Assembly: GCF_003963535.1 (NCBI RefSeq)
Contig: NZ_CP034539.1
Span: 8,680,001-8,744,000, forward strand
Length of the DNA: 64,000 nt
DNA from: Streptomyces cyaneochromogenes
GTDB lineage: Bacteria > Actinomycetota > Actinomycetes > Streptomycetales > Streptomycetaceae
Direction of reading: 5' to 3'
Part shown: piece by piece, positions 46,401-51,985 of the stretch
Numbering within the stretch: the first letter of the stretch is position 1
Layout: every line of letters begins with the position of its first letter
Notes under the pieces: generated by a model
What the model was told of the DNA's origin: nothing
What the model saw: only the letters and a program-made list of their open reading frames with translations
Database searches by the model: none
Position numbers and translations under genes: made by a program

Positions 46401-46656
46401 CATGGGCGGCTATCTGCGTGCCTTCGACGGCTGGGATCCCACGAGCACGGGCGTTCCCACGGTGCTGCTGCGGGCCGAGGAGCGCTCCGGTACGCACGAC
46501 CGGCCGCGCTGGCCGCTGGCCGACGCCGTCGTGGACGTACCGGGCGATCACTTCACGATGCTGAGCGAGCACGTGGGGACGACGGCCGAGGCGGTCGCGC
46601 AGCGGCTGCGCGCGCTGGTCGAGGCGACGCGGGAGCACGACGGAGACGGCGCGTGA
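40456..46656 (+). CDS. Modular type I PKS, one module: KS-AT-DH-KR-ACP-TE
   Basis: A 2066-residue PKS starting with a docking coiled coil (ARLLQYLQRTTAELDRVEARL). KS: Cys217 (NTACSSS), His352 (HGTGT) and His391 (KSNVGH) are intact. AT: Ser670 (GHSVG) and HAFH at 770-773 predict malonyl-CoA. DH: His977 lies in HVVHDTTLVP, where Asp replaces the usual Gly, and Asp1147 is present. KR: LDD at 1513-1515 predicts B-type, with Ser near 1556 and Tyr1570. ACP Ser1741 in GFDSL. TE Ser1921 (GRSTGG) and His2032 (GDHFTML). It would add one C2 unit, reduce it to an enoyl thioester and release it. ATG 40456 has a purine-rich GAAGAGAAG; ATG 40432 and TTG 40369 lack one. Confidence 0.95.
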   Translation: MPNQNVSDENLSNEARLLQYLQRTTAELDRVEARLRNVTERDTEPLAVVGMSCRFPGGVSSPDELWQLVDEGRDAITGFPTDRGWDLENLYDPDPESIGKSYVREGGFLHDAADFDPAFFGISPREAVTVDPQQRLLLETTWEAFEQAGIVPDTLRGSDTGVFVGIMFDEYGLRFLKTPIEGFDGYLGVGSAGSVASGRISYSFGFDGPAVTVNTACSSSLVALHMAGQSLRRGECSLAVVSGVMLMATPFSFTEFSRQRGLAPDGRAKSYAAGADGTSWAEGVGSLIVERLSDARRRGHRVLAVVRGSAVNQDGASNGLTAPHGPSQEKLIREALANAGLKASDVDAVEGHGTGTKLGDPIEANALLATYGQGREGRPLWLGSLKSNVGHTQSAAGIGGIIKMVKAMEHGRLPRTLHVDAPSPHVDWAGGDVRLLTEPVDWPASERVRRAGISSFGISGTNAHVIIEEPSAADGAATAAEPGERPKAPEGQVIPWLLSGRGAEALRAQARNLLAAVDGKDPLDVAYSLATTRTAMEHRAVLTGSDGDELLHALKALADGAPAPQTVRGQTRSSGRTAFLFTGQGSQRLGMGRTLYATQPRFAEAFDAVCEALDAHLARPLRQVVFAESDPEGLLDRTEFTQPALFAIEVALFRLLEAWGLRPDFVTGHSVGEIAAAHVAGVLSLPDAAELVAARGRLMQNLPGGGAMFAVQATEEEARQALAGAEDRASIAALNGPSSLVLSGDEDVVAAVAARFEREGRKTKRLVVSHAFHSPHMDGMLEEFGTVVKSLTFAAPAIPLISDVTGEMAGQDVLGRPEYWVRHVREAVRFSDAVATLRAQRVATFVELGPDATLSAMTRQCLGDDQDALVVPLLRRDRPEPAGLTAALAELHVRGVSANWEAFFAGLGARRVDLPTYAFQRQRYWLDEPPVEGDVSSAGLTSAGHPLLGAVTTLAAGDTAVLSGRLSRQTHPWLADHVVHDTTLVPGTALLELAVRAGAHLGHETVEELTLQEPMILPEQGAVRIQVIVGAPEEDGHRSVHLYSRPDGSDAGDDDEAWTLHAAGRLTQPGTSSPQTGLAQWPPHDATEVELDGLYDRLADSGFAYGPAFQALSAVWRRDDELFAQVDLPAEEAAQAGDFGLHPALLDAALHALAWEDLRDGTPSGRLPFSWNGVRLHAVGASSLRVRYTGQDAGSVTLTAADPEGNPVVTVDAFVSRPVSGEQLGKGRRAAADGLFQVDWTALPAPAGTATATATVSTFASPTALLEALAAGEFTAGDAVVNCVPAPAGELTQVLRQTTGQVLELLRTWLADGPETPSRLVLVTRRAVAAGPDEDVLDLAAAPIWGLVRSAQSEAPGRFVLVDGDGDEPMPDQPVTPGSAWAAALASGEPQLALRSGTFLTPRLARAAHSGAVATDPAAWQGTVLITGGTGELGALLARHLTTEHGARRLMLTSRSGPDAPGAAELVEELRELGADVTVAACDVGDRESLAALLGTIPAEHPLSAVVHTAGVLDDGIITSITPERLDKVLRPKADAALHLHELTRGADLKAFVLFSSVAGTLGSPGQGSYAAGNTFLDALAQHRAAQGLPATSLAWGMWQPSGGMAGTLGAADLKRMERYGVLAISPEQGTALFDDACGNGRAVMVPVRLDRKALRTSGSSLPPLLRGLVRTAARRAGAGSAVSEGRAETTLRDKLAGLTGEERLKAVTEAVSSAVAGVLGHDSADAVDAGTSFRDLGFDSLTSLELRNAVNQATGLRLPATAVFDHPTPTQLAAFVDGELGDIAEGASAAGRHGGDTLVTLFREAHERGRLGDAVDLLVTASRLRPAFDEGTSLPAFPEPSGSADGPVVVCFPSMIAISGPQEYAAFTSALTGHAVSVPALPGFSRGEELPGSLAALIDAQAQAALDLAGDRGLVLLGRSTGGWIAHAVAQRLVERDAAPQAVVLLDTLACPLDLADLSMVADQMLAPESSVWMDDDRLIAMGGYLRAFDGWDPTSTGVPTVLLRAEERSGTHDRPRWPLADAVVDVPGDHFTMLSEHVGTTAEAVAQRLRALVEATREHDGDGA

Positions 46657-47606
46657 CCGGGCGCCTGGGGACCCTGGAGCGGATCGAGTCCGCGCTGCCC
46701 GATCGCACGGTCGTCGTCGAGGCCATGGGCAAGACCCTCGGACTGAGCCGGGCGAAGCTGTCCCTCTTCCGCAAGGTGCACGGTCTGCAGACGCTGCGTC
46801 TGGACCCCGGACTCTCCCTGGTGGACCTGGTGTTGTCGGCAGCCCGGGGAGTGGTCACCGGGCTCGCCGACCCGCTCCGGGTGCGGTACGTCATCCACGC
46901 CCGCGCCATCCATCAGGTCGCTCCGGCCGGGACGGACATCGCCCGGGAGGTCCGGGACGCGCTCGGGCTCGGCCACGCCGAGGCGTTCGCCGTGACCCAG
47001 CAGAACTGTGCCAGCGGGCTCGGAGCCATCGAGGTCGCCGCCGCCCTGCTGGCCGGCGGCGATCCGGCGGACCGCGCGCTGGTGTTGACGGGGGAGAAGC
47101 CGTTCTGTCCGCAGGTGCAGCTGGTGCCCAACACCGCGATCATGGGGGAGGCCGCGGCGGCCTGCCTGGTCGCGGCGGAGGGCACCGGCCACCCGGTCCT
47201 CTCCCTGGTGAGCCGTACCTTGGGCGAGTACGCGGACCTGATCTCCCTGCCCGCCGAGGAGGCCGCCCGGTTCGGGAAGGCCTACGCGCCCACCCTCGCC
47301 GACGTCATCCGCCAGGCGGTCGCCGAGGCCGGACTCTCCCTGGGCGACATCGACCTGATCATTCCGCACAACGTCAACCTCATGTCCTGGCGCCAGACCA
47401 TCGCGGAACTGGACATACCGGCCGATCGGGTGTTCCTGGACAACATCGCCCGGTACAGCCACTGCTTCACCTCGGACGTCTTCGTCAACTACACGACGCT
47501 GCGCGACGACGGCCGGCTGGCCGAGGGCCGGCACTACCTGATGGCCGGTGTCGGCGCCGGGGCCACGTTCAGCGCGGCCGTACTGACCTACCGGGGAGCG
47601 CGATGA
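46653..47606 (+). CDS. KAS III paralogue 1 (tandem pair)
   Basis: A 317-residue KAS III/HMG-CoA-synthase-type enzyme. Cys119 (TQQNCASGLGAIEVA) and His239 (IIPHNVNLMSWRQT) are present. At the position of the third catalytic residue, FabH has GNTSAAS but this protein has SHCFTSD (His270), a different triad. The start is GTG in a GTGA overlap with the PKS stop. It is clearly a duplicate of the next gene, sharing runs such as PHNVNL-SWRQTI and SHCF-SDVF-NYTTL. It probably condenses or transfers an acyl group held on the free ACP; a heterodimer with the next protein is possible. Confidence 0.87.
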   Translation: MTGRLGTLERIESALPDRTVVVEAMGKTLGLSRAKLSLFRKVHGLQTLRLDPGLSLVDLVLSAARGVVTGLADPLRVRYVIHARAIHQVAPAGTDIAREVRDALGLGHAEAFAVTQQNCASGLGAIEVAAALLAGGDPADRALVLTGEKPFCPQVQLVPNTAIMGEAAAACLVAAEGTGHPVLSLVSRTLGEYADLISLPAEEAARFGKAYAPTLADVIRQAVAEAGLSLGDIDLIIPHNVNLMSWRQTIAELDIPADRVFLDNIARYSHCFTSDVFVNYTTLRDDGRLAEGRHYLMAGVGAGATFSAAVLTYRGAR

Positions 47607-48631
47607 GCGCCGAGTATCGAGAGGTTCCACCCATGAGCACGCGCGTCACGACTCTGGAGGCGATCGAGTCCTTCGTGCCGGAGCGCCGGGTGCCCGTCGC
47701 CGACCTGGCGGACCGACTGGGCCTGCGCCCCACCAAGCTCAGGCTCTTCCAGCGGATGCACGGACTGAAGGAGATCCGGTTCGATCCGGAACTCGGACTC
47801 TTCGACGTGCTCCTCCCGGCGGCCCGCCGCGTCGTCGCGGCCGGGGACGCGGCGGAGCGCATCCGCTACGTCCTGTACGCCCACACGACCCAGGCGGTGG
47901 CCCCGGCCCATGTCGACCCCGCCCGGGAGGTGCGGGACCGGCTCGGGCTGCACCATGCGCAGGCGTTCGCGCTGAGCCACCAGAACTGCGCCAGCGGTAT
48001 GGCCGCCGTCGATGTGGCCGCCGAACTGCTGCGGGCGGAGGGCCGGGCCGGTGACCGCGCCCTCGTGGTGACGGGGGAGCAGGCCTTCTCGCCGAAGGTC
48101 CAGCTCATCGACGACGTCGCCATCATGGGCGACGCGGCCGCCGCCTGTCTGGTCACTCTGGACGGGGCCGGCGACGCGGTGCGCTCCTACGCCACCCGCA
48201 CCCTGGGGGAGTTCTCGGCGGCGATGCTGCTCGACGGAGAGAAGTCCCTGCGGTTCGGCAAGGTGTACGCGCCGGAGCTCGCCAAGGTGATGCGGCAGGC
48301 GGTCGACGAGGCCGGACTCGGGTTCTCCGACATCGACCTGGTGATCCCGCACAACGTCAACCTGCAGTCGTGGCGCCAGACGATCAGTGAGCTGGGCATT
48401 CCCCGGGAGCAGGTGTTCCTGGAGAACGTCGAGCGGTTCAGCCACTGCTTCGCCTCGGACGTCTTCCTCAACTACACGACCCTGCGCGACGAGGGCCGGC
48501 TGACGGAGGGCAGGCACTACCTGTTCGCCACCGTCGGTCTGGGCGCCACGTTCGCGGCGATGGTCATCACCCACCATGCGTCCCGGACCGGATCGCAGCC
48601 GGGTCCGGACACAGTGAAGGAATCGGCATGA
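47603..48631 (+). CDS. KAS III paralogue 2 (tandem pair)
   Basis: A 342-residue sister of the preceding enzyme. Cys129 lies in SHQNCASGMAAVDVAAELLR, the His-Asn motif in LVIPHNVNLQSWRQT, and FSHCFASDVFLNYTTL again shows His where FabH has the catalytic Asn. The first ATG overlaps the previous stop in ATGA; ATG 47633 (MSTRVTTLEAIESFVPERRV) has GAGAGG upstream and aligns with the paralogue's start, so it may be the true one. Its stop overlaps the decarboxylase start. Same proposed role as its partner; both retain the nucleophile, unlike PqsB/PqsC-type pairs where one subunit has lost it. Confidence 0.87.
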   Translation: MSAEYREVPPMSTRVTTLEAIESFVPERRVPVADLADRLGLRPTKLRLFQRMHGLKEIRFDPELGLFDVLLPAARRVVAAGDAAERIRYVLYAHTTQAVAPAHVDPAREVRDRLGLHHAQAFALSHQNCASGMAAVDVAAELLRAEGRAGDRALVVTGEQAFSPKVQLIDDVAIMGDAAAACLVTLDGAGDAVRSYATRTLGEFSAAMLLDGEKSLRFGKVYAPELAKVMRQAVDEAGLGFSDIDLVIPHNVNLQSWRQTISELGIPREQVFLENVERFSHCFASDVFLNYTTLRDEGRLTEGRHYLFATVGLGATFAAMVITHHASRTGSQPGPDTVKESA

Positions 48632-49899
48632 CCACCACCGAACTCGAGATCCAGGGAATTCCGGTGTCCGCGATCGCCGAGGAATTCGGCACACCGGTGT
48701 ACGTCTACGACGCGGACGTCATCCGGAGCACCTATGAGGAACTGCGCGGGCTGATGCATCCCGCGGTCGACATCTACTTGTCCCTCAAGGCGAATCCGAA
48801 CATCAGCGTCTGCGGATATCTGGGGGCGCTCGGTGCCGGCGCCGAGGTGTCCTCGCTGGTCGAGCTGGAGACGGTCCGGCGGGCCGGCATAAGGACCGAG
48901 GACACCATCTTCCTCGGCCCGGGAAAGACCCGTGCGGAACTCGAGGCATGCGTGGCGGCCGGGCTGCGTGCCGTGGTCTGCGAGTCGCTGGAGGAACTCA
49001 CGGTCCTCGACGGGATCGCGGCGGACAGCGGTCGTGCCGATCTGCCGGTGATCCTCCGCTTCAACCCGGACTTCCACACCAAGGGATCCGGCCTGGCGAT
49101 GGGCGGAAAACCACGCCAGTTCGGCATCGACGCCGCTCAGTTGCGTGACGCGCGCACCGTGGTCAAAGGGCTGAGGCGGGCCCGGGTCATCGGATTCCAC
49201 GCATACATGGGAACGCGGTTCCTTCATCATGAGGACCTCGTTCACAACACACGGGAAATTCTCACGGCATCGATCACCCTGGCTTCCGAGTTGGAGGTCG
49301 ATCTGCGCACGGTTGATTTCGGCGGCGGCTTCGGGATACCGTACTTCGACAATGAACCGGAGCTGAATATTCCCGAGTTGACTGCCGGTATCAACGAAGC
49401 GGTCGTCGAATTCCTGGAACAGTACCCGGACTGTCGGCTCATCAACGAGCTCGGCCGCTACCTCACCGCCATGTGCGGCACGTACGTGACCAGGGCCCTG
49501 TACGTCAAGGAGTCCATGGGTGAGCAGTTCGTGGTCGCGGACGGCGGTACCAACCACCACATGGCGGCCGTGGGAGTGGGCAGCTTCGTCAAGCGGAACT
49601 TCCCGATCCGGTCGCTGAGCCGGTACCACGAGGAACCCACGGCCGAGTACACCCTCACCGGCCCCCTGTGCACCCCGAACGACGTCATCGGCAAGCGCGT
49701 CGCCCTCCCCGAGGTGCGCCCCGGGGACCTCATCGGGGTCGAGCGCTCGGGTGCGTACGGGCCGTCCGCCTCACCCGGGCTGTTCCTCAGCCACGGGTTC
49801 CCGGCCGAGGTCATGGTCCACCGGGGCACCGCCCACCTGGTGCGGCGACGCGACGCCGTCGAGGACCTGCTCGGCAAGCAGCGCCTCATCAGCTTCTGA
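48628..49899 (+). CDS. BtrK-like PLP-dependent acyl-ACP/amino acid decarboxylase (fold III)
   Basis: A 423-residue alanine-racemase-fold decarboxylase. Lys54 in YLSLKANPNISVCGYLGAL binds PLP. Blocks found in BtrK are all here: FLGPGKTRAELEA, GSGLAMGGKPRQFG, DFGGGFGIPYF, NELGRYLTAMCG, VADGGTNHHMA, LTGPLCTPNDVIG and SGAYGPSASPGLFLSH. BtrK of butirosin decarboxylates glutamyl-ACP to 4-aminobutyryl-ACP; other relatives act on ornithine, lysine or diaminopimelate. The adjacent free ACP and the AMP-ligase in the same cluster fit the butirosin-like scheme. ATGA overlap with the KAS III gene supports co-translation. Confidence 0.9.
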   Translation: MTTTELEIQGIPVSAIAEEFGTPVYVYDADVIRSTYEELRGLMHPAVDIYLSLKANPNISVCGYLGALGAGAEVSSLVELETVRRAGIRTEDTIFLGPGKTRAELEACVAAGLRAVVCESLEELTVLDGIAADSGRADLPVILRFNPDFHTKGSGLAMGGKPRQFGIDAAQLRDARTVVKGLRRARVIGFHAYMGTRFLHHEDLVHNTREILTASITLASELEVDLRTVDFGGGFGIPYFDNEPELNIPELTAGINEAVVEFLEQYPDCRLINELGRYLTAMCGTYVTRALYVKESMGEQFVVADGGTNHHMAAVGVGSFVKRNFPIRSLSRYHEEPTAEYTLTGPLCTPNDVIGKRVALPEVRPGDLIGVERSGAYGPSASPGLFLSHGFPAEVMVHRGTAHLVRRRDAVEDLLGKQRLISF

Positions 49900-49945
49900 C
49901 ACTGACACCCCTGACCCGTTCGACTTCGACAAGAGGATGAATCCC

Positions 49946-50203
49946 ATGGACAACACGGCAGTCGTGGAGTCGGTCGAGACCGCGCTCACGGACGTACTGG
50001 AGAGAGAGGTCAGCGGACTCACCGCCGAGCAGCGCCTCTTCGAGGATCTGCACCTGGACTCGACGTCGGTGATGGAGATGCTCATGTTCCTGGAGGACCG
50101 TCTGGGCATAGTCATCGATCCGGAGACGCTGGACATGGACGACTTCCAGACCGTGGGCACGCTCACCGCATACCTGCAGCGGCTGCTCGGCGCGGGGGAG
50201 TGA
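49946..50203 (+). CDS. Free-standing acyl carrier protein
   Basis: An 85-residue type II carrier protein. The phosphopantetheine Ser is in LFEDLHLDSTSVMEMLMFLE and the whole four-helix pattern is present (VESVETALTDVLEREVSGLT ... VGTLTAYLQRLLG). ATG 49946 is preferred to ATG 49937 because AAGAGG is then correctly spaced. It lies between the BtrK-like decarboxylase and a KAS-fold gene, matching the BtrI position in butirosin-type systems. I infer that it carries the amino-acyl intermediate that is decarboxylated and then used by the KAS III pair. Confidence 0.92.
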   Translation: MDNTAVVESVETALTDVLEREVSGLTAEQRLFEDLHLDSTSVMEMLMFLEDRLGIVIDPETLDMDDFQTVGTLTAYLQRLLGAGE

Positions 50204-50205
50204 GG

Positions 50206-51027
50206 ATGCCCGTCCTGCGCGCGGCCGCCGCGGTCGCCGACCCACCGCACCAGCCGTACCACGACGATCCGTCCATCGTCGGCTTCTTCAAGGACCTGGT
50301 GGAGCCCTTCGGTGCCACCGTCGACGAGCAGCGCCTGCGCGACGGGGCCAATGTGTCCCATCGCGACCTCGTGGACCGGCTGTTCGCGGAAGTGGGATCC
50401 GACGAGCGGGCGGACCTGGTCGTCGTCAGTCATGCGCTGCCCGATGTGCATCCGTTCACCGCGGTCGCCTCGCACCTGAACATGCTGCTCGGGGGCGCCG
50501 CGAAAAGCTTCTGCATCTCCGAGCAGGGTCTGGCGGCCCCTTTCACGGCGTTGCGGATCATCTCCGCTCTCCAGCGCGCCGGCAGGGCGGAGCGGTCCGT
50601 TCTCGCGGTCCTGGAGCAGACCACCCTGCCCACGCCCCATCCGCTCGTCGACTCCGGCGAGTTGACGGACTCCGGTGTGTTGCTGGTCCTCGGCGGCGGG
50701 GACGGGCTCGGCGTGTCCGCGGTCGAGTCCCACGCCTCCCCGGAGGCGACCACGGCCCGGCTCGCCGAACTCGCCGCCGACCCGACGGGGGTCCTCCTCG
50801 TGCTCGGGCCAGGGGCGCGGGACATGGCGGACGCACCGGCCGGAGTGAAGGTCCACCATGCCGGCGACGGGAGTTACTGCACCAGCGTCTGGCTCGAGTT
50901 GGCCCGTCACTGGCAGGAGTGGCGGCGCGACCACTCCGCCGTGATCCTCTGCGACGTCGATCCCCTCGTGCGGGAAGGGCACATGGCCGTGCTGCGCCCG
51001 GTCGGGGCTCCCCTCCCGGCGCGCTGA
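50206..51027 (+). CDS. Short thiolase-fold (KAS-like) protein
   Basis: A 273-residue protein, shorter than KAS III (about 320). DLVVVSHALPDVHPFTAVAS and FCISEQGLAAPFTALRIISA look like the first-half strand-helix and nucleophile elbow of a condensing enzyme, with a Cys at the expected turn (SFCISEQG). VLLVLGGGDGLGVSAVE also resembles the fold, but the His-Asn motif and C-terminal glycine loop are not found. It may be an acyl-transfer partner or chain-length-type subunit rather than a full synthase. Start ATG 50206 (GGGGGAG upstream) or GTG 50200, both overlapping or abutting the ACP stop. Family assignment is tentative. Confidence 0.6.
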   Translation: MPVLRAAAAVADPPHQPYHDDPSIVGFFKDLVEPFGATVDEQRLRDGANVSHRDLVDRLFAEVGSDERADLVVVSHALPDVHPFTAVASHLNMLLGGAAKSFCISEQGLAAPFTALRIISALQRAGRAERSVLAVLEQTTLPTPHPLVDSGELTDSGVLLVLGGGDGLGVSAVESHASPEATTARLAELAADPTGVLLVLGPGARDMADAPAGVKVHHAGDGSYCTSVWLELARHWQEWRRDHSAVILCDVDPLVREGHMAVLRPVGAPLPAR

Positions 51028-51040
51028 CGGGGCGCGGCGG

Positions 51041-51523
51041 ATGCGGATCGGAATCGACGTCCTCGAACTGGGCGAGCTGGACCGGCTGCAGGAGCGCTCC
51101 TGGTTCCGCCGGTACACCTACACCGCGGACGAACTCGCTCTCGCGGCCTCCTTCGGCCCGGAGCGGGAGAGGGAGTTCCTCGCCGGACGGTTCGCCGCGA
51201 AGGAGGCCGTGCTCAAGGTGCTGGGCACGGGGTTCGGCAGCGGGCTGGCACCCCGGCACATCAGCGTCGTCCGCGACACGCGCGCCGCGCCGCTGGTGCG
51301 CCTCGCCGATGTCGCGGCCCGGCGGGCGGCGGGGATCGGCGTGTCGGACCTCGCGCTGTCCATCGCGCACAAGGGGGAGTACGTGGTCGCCGTCGCCCTC
51401 GGACGCGAGAGCGGGGGAGAGGAGGCGGACGGGGAACGGGACGGCACGGTGACGGGGATGGCGCGGGCCGTCCTGGACGAGATCGCCGCACGCGAGATGT
51501 CACGCAACGAACAGGCAGAGTGA
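51041..51523 (+). CDS. Holo-ACP synthase (AcpS-type phosphopantetheinyl transferase)
   Basis: A 160-residue AcpS-family enzyme: GIDVLELGELDRL holds the Mg-binding Asp and FLAGRFAAKEAVLKVLGTGF the conserved Glu/Lys helix. It attaches phosphopantetheine to carrier proteins. The C-terminal 40 residues (ESGGEEADGERDGTVTG and on) are an acidic extension beyond the core. A dedicated copy inside the cluster suggests that one of its carriers (the free ACP or the NTF2-ACP with its altered GVNS motif) is not served well by the housekeeping enzyme. It starts 13 bases after the KAS-like gene. Confidence 0.87.
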   Translation: MRIGIDVLELGELDRLQERSWFRRYTYTADELALAASFGPEREREFLAGRFAAKEAVLKVLGTGFGSGLAPRHISVVRDTRAAPLVRLADVAARRAAGIGVSDLALSIAHKGEYVVAVALGRESGGEEADGERDGTVTGMARAVLDEIAAREMSRNEQAE

Positions 51524-51532
51524 GGAAGAGAG

Positions 51533-51976
51533 ATGTCCGAGGCGGTCTCCGCGACGCTGCGTATGCGCATGGGGCAGAAGGATGCCCGTTATGGCGGAAA
51601 TCTGGTGGACGGTGCATGCATACTGCAACTGTTCGGCGATGTCGTGACGGAGATCACCATTCAAACGGATGGGGACGAGGGCTTGCTCACTGGTTACAGT
51701 GAGGTTGAATTCAAGGCCCCTGTATTCGCCGGTGATTACGTCGAGGTGACGGGGCGTCTGGTGGGCAGGAGTAGACTTCGGCGCATCGTGGAATTCACGG
51801 CTCGCAAATACATCGCTGCCCGTTACGACTTGGGGGGAACACGGGCCGAGGTGCTCGACGAACCGCTGGTCGTCTGCCGGGCGGTGGGTACTGCCGTGAT
51901 TCCACCGGCCGCCGCTCGGCGGCGATCGTCCGGGGCCGGCAAGGCTGCGGTCGCCCATGTGCTCGAAGGAGAATGA
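51533..51976 (+). CDS. Hotdog-fold protein resembling 3-aminobutyryl-CoA ammonia-lyase
   Basis: A 147-residue hotdog protein. MRMGQKDARYGGNLVDGACI, LFGDVVTEITIQTDGDEGLL and YSEVEFKAPVFAGDYVEVTG match the pattern of 3-aminobutyryl-CoA ammonia-lyase of lysine fermentation (RM..DAHYGGNLVDGA and VEFLAPVxAGD types). Such enzymes add or remove ammonia across a crotonyl thioester. Hotdog proteins in other pathways (CmiS1, ScoD) add an amine to an enoyl-ACP. Since the PKS module can make an enoyl thioester, amine addition here is plausible; a plain thioesterase or dehydratase remains possible. GAGGAAGAG precedes the ATG. Confidence 0.78.
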   Translation: MSEAVSATLRMRMGQKDARYGGNLVDGACILQLFGDVVTEITIQTDGDEGLLTGYSEVEFKAPVFAGDYVEVTGRLVGRSRLRRIVEFTARKYIAARYDLGGTRAEVLDEPLVVCRAVGTAVIPPAAARRRSSGAGKAAVAHVLEGE

Positions 51977-51985
51977 GAAGGGGTC

